Assembly: GCA_027559495.1 (NCBI GenBank) | Contig: JAMXSV010000023.1 | Span: forward strand, 1,798,001 to 1,862,000 | Source: Aurifilum marmelostoma | Taxonomy: Eukaryota; Ascomycota; Sordariomycetes; Diaporthales; Cryphonectriaceae | Length of the DNA stretch: 64,000 nucleotides | Direction of reading: 5' to 3' | In this document: positions 24,890 through 34,509 of the stretch, one piece after another | How positions within the stretch are numbered: the first letter of the stretch is position 1 | Layout: the number at the start of each line of letters is the position of its first letter | Made by a program: the position numbers and the translations under genes | Notes under the pieces: model-generated | What the model saw: the letters and a program-made list of their open reading frames with translations, nothing else | What the model was told of the DNA's origin: nothing | Databases searched by the model: none

Positions 24890-25906
24890 ATGAGACAACC
24901 AACAAGATCCTCAGCCCTCGTGGCTTTCACCATCTTCTTCTCCTGCTCCTCCATCATCCCCCCAACCTCCTCCCAGTCCACATCCCTCCGCTCCAAACGA
25001 GGCCTCGCCTACCTGGGCGACACCCACGCCTCCGATAACAACCTCCTCCTCTCGGCCAACTCCTCCATAGACTGGTACTACAACTGGTCCCCCGACGCCG
25101 TGGCGGACATCACCATCCCCTTCGTGCCCCTCCTCCACGGCCTGGACGACGCGTCCTCCGCCAGCACCCTCGCCGGCCTCGCCTCCCTGCCCGCATCCTC
25201 GACCCACCTCCTCACCTTCAACGAGCCCGACGGCTCCACCTCGTCCGGCGGCAGCGCCATCGCGCCCTCGGACGCCGCCCGCGCCTACATAGACGACATC
25301 CTGCCCCTGCGCACGTCCGCCACCCGCACCTGGAACATCTCGCACCCGGCCACCACCGGCTCCGACTCCGGCCTGGCCTGGCTGCAGGACTTCAACGCCT
25401 CGTGCTGGGACCTGAACCCGGACGCCGGCTGCCCGGCCGACTTTGTCGCCCTGCACTGGTACGGCGACTTTGCCGGCCTGGCCTCGTGGCTCGGCACCCT
25501 GCACGACTTCTACGTCGCCAACGCCTCCAGCGGCGCCGTGTCCCCCGACGTCGCGTTCTGGATCACCGAGATGGCCCTGCCCCAGCAGGGCGAGGACGAC
25601 ACCGTCGCCATGATGAACCAGAGCCTGGCCTACCTCGACGGCCTGAGCTACGTCCAGGCCTACGCCTGGTACGGCGCCGACCGCAAGAGCAGCGACTGGG
25701 ACGGCTACACCGGCGGGAACGTGGCCCTGCTGAACAAGCAGGGCGCCCTGACGGATGCCGGGGCCCTGTACCTGGGCGGGGAAGAGGCCGGTTTCGAGGA
25801 GGGCATGACGGGTGGTGCTGCTGCGAGCTGTCGTGTGCCTTATTCGGCTGCTGCTGCTGCGGCGGCCCTTGTTACGGTCGTCACTGTGGTGTTGAATCTT
25901 TGGTGA
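24890..25906 (+). CDS. GPI-anchored GH128 / Asl1-like cell-wall glycosyl hydrolase
   Basis: Intronless, 338 aa from the ATG at 24890. An upstream in-frame extension from 24536 begins in promoter-like poly-T DNA and is rejected. The N-terminus is a signal peptide (LVAFTIFFSCSSIIPP). The body has the hallmarks of the glycosyl-hydrolase catalytic core of GH128 (beta-1,3-glucanase / alkali-sensitive-linkage protein): KRGLAYLGD, WYYNWSPDA, LLTFNEPDGS (the NEP motif with catalytic Glu), DFVALHWYGDF, FWITEMALP (second Glu) and QAYAWYGAD. The C-terminus is a small-residue, hydrophobic tail (AAAAAAALVTVVTVVLNLW) fitting a GPI-anchor signal. It probably acts on beta-1,3-glucan at the wall or outer membrane face. 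It is downstream of GH3 gene 1 on the same strand, 958 bp away, with its own promoter. Confidence 0.9.
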   Translation: MRQPTRSSALVAFTIFFSCSSIIPPTSSQSTSLRSKRGLAYLGDTHASDNNLLLSANSSIDWYYNWSPDAVADITIPFVPLLHGLDDASSASTLAGLASLPASSTHLLTFNEPDGSTSSGGSAIAPSDAARAYIDDILPLRTSATRTWNISHPATTGSDSGLAWLQDFNASCWDLNPDAGCPADFVALHWYGDFAGLASWLGTLHDFYVANASSGAVSPDVAFWITEMALPQQGEDDTVAMMNQSLAYLDGLSYVQAYAWYGADRKSSDWDGYTGGNVALLNKQGALTDAGALYLGGEEAGFEEGMTGGAAASCRVPYSAAAAAAALVTVVTVVLNLW

Positions 25907-27374
25907 TATTTTTGGGTGCTGCTGGTCTCATCCATGGTCGTCAAAGTCGTCTCTGATTATTGTTTTTTTTTTTCTCAGTCAGCGCAGCGTCTCTTTTTTT
26001 TTCTTTCTTTTTTTCCTATATACCCCGGAATGCGTTTCTACATGCAATGCTGTACATCGCCCATTTTGAAGCATCCGTGTTAGTCCTCTTGGAGACAGAA
26101 AATCATAACTTGTATCCTTAATATTTCCCGTAGGGTCAGTCGGAGAATCCCGAAGACACCCAGATCTAAGACAATGAATGGGTCGGACTGAGCCGCCGTG
26201 CGAGCCACAATTACCCTACCCAATACTACTGTATACCACAGCTTTATCCGCATGAGGTGGTCCTTCATTGCCCTCTCTCTCCTTCTCTCCGGCTCTGGAT
26301 CTACAACAGCTGCCCTATTGCAACGCCAATGAGTACGATTAGCAGGGTATCCACCTCATCAGTCGATCAGTCAGGTCTCGGCTACCGGGAACAAACACCT
26401 TCTCGGCAGGTCGCTTAGCACTGCATATTTTCCCTGCACCACACACCCGGCTGCCAGATGCGGGTTCGCACTCCCTAAAACCACAGCGCGCTGAAGTGAC
26501 TGCGTGTGTGTGTGTGTGTGTGTCTCCCAAGGTGGTTCCAGATCTAGCAAGGCAGTACAGTAACAATCCGATAGTGTGTGGTCGGTCGAGTGATGCTCCA
26601 AGGGGGGGGGGGAGGTGCAAGCCGCCCCTCCCCACCCTCTTCAGCTAGTTTTAACTTCCAGCGCACGTCAGTAAGCCGAGAAGCAAGAGAATGGATTCGT
26701 CGTCGTAACCCAAGCGCATCGAATGTTCCAAAATCTAGCCTGATTCGGCAGCAGGTTGGCTGTGGACGTGCCAACAAGGTAAATCCCCCCCCCCCCCCAA
26801 GACAGGCATGTGGCGGCTCGGCCTATTTGTTCCTTCTGCAGCGACTTCGTCTTCCTCACCACACCCCCTGGTCACACTTACACGTGTATCCTGATGTAGC
26901 CGATTCGACGTCGGGCTTCAAAAAATGCTCGTCTCACCCATGGGCCATGGGCCTGTCTGACTCCTCTCACTGCCCCCCAGGCCATCCGGCATGCGCCGGA
27001 AGGACTTTTCTCACCCCAAGCTGCGTTAGGGCTGTTGGCATGAGTGAGCAGGATCATGACCACGAGATCGACTATCGGGCAGTGGCTCGAGTTTGGGCTT
27101 ATAGAGCACACATATACATACTTCACACTAGAGTGGTTAATAGTCTCTCTGCCACGTCCGGGGGCACAGACGACCACCAGTCAGAGAAATCATGCCTGCT
27201 GAAAACCCGCCGAGAGTCTTGCAAACACACAGCTCATCAGGTGGACCGGCCGCATAACGAGGGTGTAACACCCGCCTGCCTTTTTCAGGTCTGACGTTGC
27301 AGGACAGATCCCATTTGCCAGCCGCCTTTGCATTGTGCCAAGTAGAAGAGAAAAGAGGCAAAGCCGAAGTGTGG

Positions 27375-27408
<34 letters not shown>

Positions 27409-27786
27409 ACCTCTTTTGTCCGACCGGCATTCATCGTCTTGTTTTCTTGCCAGGCTCGCTTTCGCTTGCTATTCTTCCTGCCTCTTTGGAGCTTCCAACC
27501 TGCTACCGGGCCGCCCGGCATACGCAATCAGCCAAGTGGAGAGCCTCGGACCATCCGACCATGAAGTTCGACAAGCCTATGACTTCTTCATCACATGTGG
27601 CGGCTGTCTAGGCGCTGCGCTTGACATAACCTGTAGTCATCCCCGCCGTGGGGTGGGCACGCGAGAGGGAAAACCCCCACCACTATTACCACCACCACCA
27701 TCACCACTACAACCAGACGAGGTTGGACTGGCCCGCTGTCCGTCCTGCTGGAATCACACATTCGACCGCATGGCAGAGATTCCGCC
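25907..27786. other. Intergenic region before the rhodopsin-domain gene
   Basis: No supported gene. It contains T-runs near 25962-26015, GT repeats near 26505-26523, a G-run near 26602-26611, a 14-bp C-run (26785-26798) and a CT repeat near 27377-27406. The 238-codon frame at 26578-27294 lacks codon bias and crosses the homopolymers. Confidence 0.5.
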
Positions 27787-29314
27787 ATGGCCGTCACGAT
27801 ACCTTTGGCTACGTCCAGCCAGATCGCCATGGTGACAGTTGCTGTCTTGTTCGGCAGCATCTCGACCATCGCAATCGGGCTGCGGCTGGTGGCTGCGCGC
27901 ATCGCACATCGGCGCCTTGATGCCAGCGACTATTGCATCCTGTTGGCATGGCTCTTGACCTTGGGCTTGACGGTGGCGTGCATTCTGGGTATGGATTCCG
28001 ACGATTCTCACTTCCGTTCTCTCTCCTCGGTGAATCAATGTCAAATGAGTACTGAAATTGTTCCACAGAAGCCGTTCTTGGCGGGTTCGGCTGGCATGAG
28101 AATGACATCCTGAGCCGCTTCGGACCAGATCCCATCGTCCAGTACCACAAGGTGAGCCTGGCTTCTCTGCTCCGGCTATGATCTTGTTCAAACTGAGAGA
28201 CACTGACCCCCTCGGGCCAGATCATACTCCCTCTCGAGATGCTCTGGAACCTGTCACTCACCGCGACCAAACTCTCGGTGCTCCTCTTTTACATCAAGAT
28301 CTTTGCTGTCACGCCCATTGTGCTGCCTGCCAAGATCATGATGGTCTTTATTGCGCTGCTGGGCATCTCGGGGTTCCTGAGCACAGTCCTCATCTGCCAC
28401 CCCTTTGCGTACAACTGGAACCTTTCCATCGCGGGCGGACGGTGCGGCAGCCAGAGTGCACTGTTTGCCGTGTTTGGGATGCTGAACCTGGGCACGGATA
28501 TTGCAGTGCTGACGATGCCGATCCCGAGCCTGCTGAGTTTGCGTATGCCCGTCTGGAAGAAGGCATGGTTGTTGGTGACCTTTACTATTGGCTTCATGTA
28601 AGATTAACTCCATCCCGGAGAAGACAAGGGAATGCCTGGATTTCAAGCTGACACAGGCGCCCCCCTCCGACCAGAACGTGCATTGCCAGCATCATCAGGC
28701 TCGTATACCTCTCCAAGATCGACTACAACGACGTGACGTACACCTCGGTAACGGCGGTCCTCATGACGGCTGTGGAGCCTTCGCTGGCCGTAATGCTGGC
28801 ATGTATACCCCTCCTCCGACCGCTTCTCGGACAGATCCGAAGGCCAGACAGCGGCGCCCAGAGGTCTCCCAAGAGCATGGGCTTCTCCACATGGATGTCA
28901 AGCGCCTGGAGCAGGAGCAAGTCGTTCAACTCGTCCAAGAAGAGGAGCACGGTACAGAGGGAAACAACCTCTGACCTGGTGAGACTGGGGTCCTCGGAGG
29001 CCCAGCTACACGGTGGGAACAGCGTCGTTCCATCGGCGGTCGTCAACAAGTCGAGATCTATCAACACGAGATATGACTCGGACGACGCGGTGGAGTTGAG
29101 ATATGTCCTGTCGCCTGCCGAGGGCGTGTCGCATCATGCGCACGTGGTATCATTGTCTCGAAAAGGTAGCGTGTCTGCAGGGGGAGACGAGCTGATCCGA
29201 CAGCAGGTAAAAGATATCGAGGCTGCACATCCAGGTGTGGGTGGTGGTGGTGGCATCACGATCATGGTGAAGCAGGAATGGAACGTGGAGCACGAACCAA
29301 AGGTGCCGCCATAA
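27787..29314 (+). CDS. Fungal rhodopsin-domain (SAT4/PTH11-like) integral membrane protein
   Basis: Four exons: 27787-27988, 28069-28151, 28221-28597, 28675-29314; 433 aa. Donors are GTATGG, GTGAGC and GTAAGA, and acceptors CACAG, GCCAG and ACCAG; phases are 1, 0 and 2, and frames join exactly. The N-terminal 280 residues carry about seven hydrophobic helices, with the family's usual pattern: an N-terminal helix ending RLVAARIAHRRLDASDY, GGFGWHENDI, the loop LEMLWNLSLTATKLSVLLFY, CHPFAYNWN...GRCGSQSALF, and DIAVLTMPIPSL. The last about 150 residues form a Ser/Lys/Arg-rich cytosolic tail. Members are plasma-membrane proteins often compared with the Pth11 receptor; this copy lacks a CFEM domain. 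The ligand and pathway are unknown. Confidence 0.88.
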
Positions 29315-30035
29315 GAAGTAGTCTTGACATTAATAGAAAGCGTTGTGATTTGCGGTCTCCCTGTAAGTGTCAGTGGAGTGGCGCGCAGTAGAAGCTATCC
29401 TCGTGCGAGATATGAGGCGTGCATCCTGTAATGGTTTGCTGAAGCAGCAGGGCCAGGAAGATGTTCAGGTAGCTTGGAGAGGCTCCAGGCTCGTAGGCGT
29501 AGGCGGGATCGGGCCGAGATCGCGGCAGACGAGGTCCAAGATGCAACCTAAGGACGCGGTCGTGCCTCTGTATGAGGGTTGTGAGAATGGTTGGCTGGTT
29601 GATTGTGGATGTTTCAAGTCAACTTGTGTTGTGGACAGAAGATGAGATGACAATGTTTGGAGGAGGAGAGAAGGTCTATCGATGTTTACAAACTGACCAA
29701 CAACAGCAGCAGGGACTAGGTAACCAGCGACAGGGGGGAGCACTGTCCATAGGGGCTTGGACCCTGGCTCCCAGGGCCCCACGAAGCGCTAACTCTAACT
29801 GGGTACGAGCTTGTTCCAGGGGCCTGAGACACTGAGGGGCACGGCCTGACGGCAAAAGTTTCGTAGACGTCACGACCCGAGCTTCCCAGATGGCACACGT
29901 CTACCGTGTGCGTATTCCTGCTTGTGCTGCCAATTGAGCGCACTGCACAACGATCACGCTCTTCTCTGAGCAGCCTGACAACTCGAGTCCCATACCTCTC
30001 TCTAGTCAACAAGATTGAATAGACATTCACCCACA
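29315..30035. other. Intergenic region before ERG24
   Basis: No supported gene. Short frames on both strands have no domain-like content. The last 100 bp or so are the probable 5' UTR and promoter of ERG24. Confidence 0.5.
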
Positions 30036-31665
30036 ATGTCCTCCAAAAAAGCAGAAGCCGAGGTGAGAGAGCGAACAGCGGCTCATGGCTACGAGTTTGG
30101 CGGACCGTGAGTGCAATTCTTTTGCCCACACAACTCAGACACACTCCTCACTCCTATGAGACATCCCCAAGATGGACCGCGCTCGGCAAGCTGACATTGT
30201 CTCTTAGTCTAGGAGCTGCTGCCATCTCTTTCGGCCTACCTATCCTCCTCTACCTCTTCGCATTCGCCTGCAACGATACCACAGGGTGCCCCGCCCCCTC
30301 GCTCCTCTCTCCCAAGACCATCGACCTTGAACAGCTGAAGCGTGAAGTCGGATGGCCTGCCGATGGCATTGCCGGCCTGTTCAGCTTGGAGGCGACGGGC
30401 TGGACCCTGGCATACTACCTCTTCAATGCCGTGCTATACCGAGTCCTTCCTGCGACGGTGGCCGAGGGCGTCGAGCTGTCTAGTGGCGGGAGGCTCAAGT
30501 ACAGGCTGAACAGTGAGGGCCTCCTTACCTGATGACCGGTCTCAGAAACACAATCGTCTGACCAAACGTCCTAGGCTTCAACTCGATCATCGTCACCCTT
30601 GTCCTCTGCCTCGCCGGCACGACCCAGCAGGGTGCTTCGTTCCCCGTCTGGACCTTCATGACCGACAACTACGTCCAGATCCTCACGGCCAACATCCTGA
30701 TCTCGTACGCCATCGCCACCTTTGTCTATGTCAGATCTTTCTCCGTCAAGGCCGGAAACAAGGAGCTCCGCGAACTGGCGGCGGGGGGCCACACGGGCAA
30801 CATCATGTACGACTGGTACATCGGGCGAGAGCTGAACCCCCGCGTGACCATCCCGCTCCTCGGCGAGATCGACATCAAGGAGTTTCTGGAGCTTCGGCCC
30901 GGCATGCTCGGCTATATCCTCTACAACTGCGCCTTTGTCGCCAAGCAGTACCGCACCTATGGCTTCGTCTCGGACAGCATCGTGTTTGTCACCGTGATAC
31001 AGGCCATCTACGTGCTCGATGGTGTCTTTATGGAGTCTGCCATCCTGACCACCATGGACATCACGACAGACGGGCTCGGCTGCATGCTCTCCTTTGGCGA
31101 CCTCGTCTGGGTCCCCTTCTTCTACAGCATGCAGGCCAGGTACCTCTCTGTCTATCCCGTGACCCTCGGCCCGGTCTATCTGACGGGCATGGCCGCCCTT
31201 CTCATCACGGGCTACTCCATGTTCCGTGCTGCCAACTCGCAAAAGAACAACTTCCGCACGAACCCGGACGATCCCAATGTGGCACACCTCACGTACATCG
31301 AGACCAAGGCCGGCTCGCGGCTGATCACCTCTGGATGGTGGGGTACAGCCCGCCACATCAACTACCTGGCCGACTGGATCCAGGCGTGGCCGTACAGCCT
31401 GCCCACAGGGATGGCGGGCTATCTCATCCAGACGGCGGGCACCAACGCCGAGGGTGCGTTCAAGATGGCCGACGGGCGGGAGGTGATCCAGGGCGCGGCG
31501 CGAGGATGGGGCATGGTCTTTACATACTTTTATGTGGTCTACTTTGCCGTGCTGCTGATCCACCGCGACGGTCGGGACGACGAGAAGTGCCACCGGAAAT
31601 ATGGCGAGGACTGGGAAAAGTACAAGAAGATTGTGAGGTGGAGGATCGTGCCATATGTCTACTGA
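30036..31665 (+). CDS. ERG24: Delta(14)-sterol reductase (ergosterol pathway)
   Basis: Three exons: 30036-30106, 30208-30512, 30575-31665; 488 aa, the normal length for the family. Donors are GTGAGT and GTGAGG, acceptors CTTAG and CCTAG, with phases 2 and 1. The first exon codes YEFGGP, and the junction gives PLGAAAISFGLP, matching the conserved ERG4/ERG24 start. Multiple transmembrane helices follow. Family motifs include GNIMYDWYIGRELNPR, DGLGCMLSFGDLVWVPFFYS, NYLADWIQAWPYSLPTG and the C-terminal KYGEDWEKY...WRIVPYVY. The enzyme reduces the C14=C15 double bond of the sterol made by CYP51, using NADPH in the ER membrane. It is the target of morpholine fungicides and the equivalent of Neurospora erg-3. 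A possible AATAAA lies at 31957-31962. Confidence 0.96.
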
Positions 31666-32872
31666 GACCAAGTATGTCGAGGCATTGACAGTGGAAGCAT
31701 GATGATGATGGTGGTGGTGATGTAAGATGGCATGACAGGACGAGACTCTGTTGAGATGGGAGTCTCGGTGTGTGTCTCGACTGGTGTCACAAATGGGCGG
31801 GTTTCTTGCAAGAATTTTTCCCCTTACGAGGTGGATCAATCGATCGATCCTGATACTTGTGATTTTCATCCTAAGCTGCAAATCTGGCATGTTCAGCATT
31901 GAGACGTAATTAGTTAATTGGGCAAATATTTTCTGTTTTCTGTGTAGAATCATCGTAATAAACCAATCACCACCTGGGCACTTCAAGGTGCCCGTATGAA
32001 TTAATAGCGTGGTTATCAGACGCCAAACTAGTGGACAAGCAACAAATCAATACGCTGTATTCCACAGTAGTACGGTCTCAGTGCACGCGGTTTTAGTGGG
32101 TGAACCCCCCAAAAGGTTTAGGTAGGGATGGGAGGCCCGGGGGGGGTCATCAATTAGGCTTACTCCGTTTGGGATGGGGAAGGGGGGCATGGGGGGGGCC
32201 TTGGGGGGGGGGGCCTATGGACCATCTCTCCAGTGGCAGGAGAGTGGGCAACGAGGGGACCGCCCCGACGCCCCCGGCCCCCCCTGCTGAACCCCTGAAA
32301 GGCTGACGTCTCGTCCATTACCGGGTTGCTAAACCGTCGGCCGTGACAAGTGTCCCCTGTTCATTTCCCGCCATCTCGAACATTTTACTTCTTGTTCGCA
32401 GCTCACTCTTTTGGGCGACCAGAAACGTTTCCAGAACCGATTCGCTGGGCGGAAGCGTCTATAATCGTCCTCCTCTTCCAGACAAGACACACTACAGAGG
32501 TTTAAACTCGGGGGCGTCATTACACTTTGGCCCATGCTGCCGCATACTTCGTATTGACTACTACTTGGCTTTTTGCAAGGCGACGAGCAGCACGGTTCAA
32601 GGATTCCCCCCCCACACTGAGGAGAAGAAGCACAGGGCAGCTCATAAAGTACTCGGCGCCGACACGGTCAATCCGCAGCTCCACAACCTTGAACGACGAG
32701 GGGGATATCGACGACCAAGACCGTCATTGCTCGTAGGCGGACATACAGAAGGTTGACCGACCAGGATACAGAGGCACTGCGCCCCATCGCAGAAAGAAAG
32801 AGGGAGAGAACGGGAGAGAAAGAGAGTGAGAGAAAGAGAGAGAAAAAAAGAGCAAGATACACACATACAACC
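31666..32872. other. Intergenic region between ERG24 and ATG27
   Basis: No supported gene. G-rich runs lie near 32138-32146 and 32196-32211. A polypurine tract (GA-rich, about 32787-32854) lies just before the ATG27 start and is probably in its 5' UTR. Confidence 0.5.
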
Positions 32873-34188
32873 ATGATCTCGCGGCCACGCCTGCTGCTCC
32901 TATCAGCAGCCCTCCTCCTCGGAGGCCCCTCGCTCGCCTCTGCCGCCGACGACAAGACCGCCACCACCACAGCCTGCACCGCAATATCCACAAAGGGCGG
33001 GTCATTCTTTGACCTGCGGCCCGACATCGCCGTTGCGCCCAAGGACGGCAAGCACCAGCAGCGGGCGTCGACAGAAGACTACACGGTCAAGGGATATGAC
33101 TACAACTACAACTTTACCCTCAACATCTGCGAGGCCGTGCTGAAGACACCGGAGAGTGTCGTCGGACTGGACGAGAGCCTGTACAGGAATGTCAGCGCAT
33201 ATTACACCACAAGTAACGGGAAGGTGTACTCGATAGGGTGAGTCAGTCAGTCGAGACAGACAAGACGGCGACTGCGGGGAATTGTTCCATTGCGGTGAGA
33301 GCTGTAGATGTACTGACAGTATTGGGCGCCCGATAGCCAGCAAAACGCAACACTCACGCCGCGGGGCAGCCAGCTTGTCCTCCAGTACTCGGGCGGCTCA
33401 CCATGCGGGCCCTCATCGAGCTCGAGCAAATCCAGACGAGCCGCCGCAGTCCACGAGGGTGCAGCCTACAGGGACTATGACGACGAGGACCTGTCGCACG
33501 GCAGCGCGAGCACCGCCAAGAGTGGCGGCGGCGGCGGCAGCAGCAGCTACACGAGTTCCCTGGACACGGTGACGATCGCAAAGGACGACACGCGCCGCAA
33601 GTCAGCCACCATCGCCTTCCGCTGCGACCGCGATTCCGTCAGCTCGACCCCGGCCATCTCGTTTGTCGGCGCCGACCCGGACCAGTGCAACTATGTCTTT
33701 GTGGTGCGCTCGCAACATGCATGTGCCGGCGTCGAGCCGCACAAGCCCGGCAGCGTGGGCCCTGGTGGGGTCTTTGCGATCATCATGATCATCGCCATCA
33801 TTGTCTACTTTGCCGGTGGCATGTTTTACCAGCGGAACGTGGTCAATGCCAGGGGCTGGAGGCAGCTGCCAAACTACACCTTCTGGGCTGGCATCTGGAG
33901 CTTCATCACGGTCGGTAGTCCTCCCTGAGAGAAAAGAGAGAGAGAGAGAGAGAGAGAAGAAGAAGAAGATCTCCCCCCACAAAGAACTTGACCGAACTGA
34001 ACTGACATGGCGCCGTTGTGTCGCTCTAGGACTTCTTCGTTATTCTTACATCTTCGTGCGCAAGATTTCTACCTAGCCACCGAGGCTACCACTCGCTGTC
34101 AAGATCGCCAAACGGAAGAGGGATGGGCAGGAGTAGAGAAGACGAGGACAGGTTGATAGGGCAGCTGGACGAAGAATGGGACGACTGA
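32873..34188 (+). CDS. ATG27: Autophagy-related protein 27, type I membrane protein
   Basis: Three exons: 32873-33237, 33337-33910, 34030-34188; 365 aa. The first intron is GTGAGT...GATAG. The second uses donor GTCGGT, chosen because it alone keeps the phase that yields the conserved C-terminus; acceptor CTCTAG. The signal peptide is residues 1-24. The lumenal MRH-like region has paired cysteines (TLNICEAVL, FRCDRDS, DQCNYVFVV, QHACAG). One transmembrane helix lies at about 265-286 (FAIIMIIAIIVYFAGGMFY). The tail after the last intron contains GYHSL, a YxxPhi sorting motif at about 333-336, and ends RLIGQLDEEWDD. Atg27 cycles among Golgi, endosome and vacuole, assists Atg9 traffic and is linked to vesicle supply for autophagy. 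A disordered Ser/Gly/Asp insertion lies in the lumenal domain (about 155-180). Confidence 0.93.
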
Positions 34189-34509
34189 GGCAGGCCTATA
34201 CACCCTCGACGCCATGTATACCTGGCTGCAGCAATATTCTTGGAAAGAAAAGAAAAGAAATAAAAGAGTCAAATCAGAAAATACATCACACGAGTAGGTT
34301 GGCGGGATTTATGGCGTTTTCCACACAAGGTAGAAGGCACAGGGCCACGTCTCTTTGTCTTGCTCTTTTCCTCTCTCTCTCTCTCTCTCTCTCTTTTTTT
34401 ATTCACATATTGGAGCATATGGAGTTCACCTTGGTTTAGAAATTACTACAGTGTATTTACAGCTCATATATATATATATATATCCTCTCGGCCACAAACC
34501 AACCGTCCT
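34189..34509. other. Short convergent intergenic region between ATG27 and the six-hairpin glycosidase
   Basis: 321 bp between the ends of two convergent genes. It contains a CT repeat (about 34372-34394) and a TA repeat (about 34468-34482), and no gene. Confidence 0.7.

Noticed and set aside
26578..27294. 238-codon plus-strand frame
   Set aside because: Crosses G- and C-runs, lacks codon bias and any motif; treated as chance.
30513..31688. 391-codon frame overlapping ERG24
   Set aside because: Alternate-frame shadow of the third ERG24 exon, His/Arg/Pro-rich.
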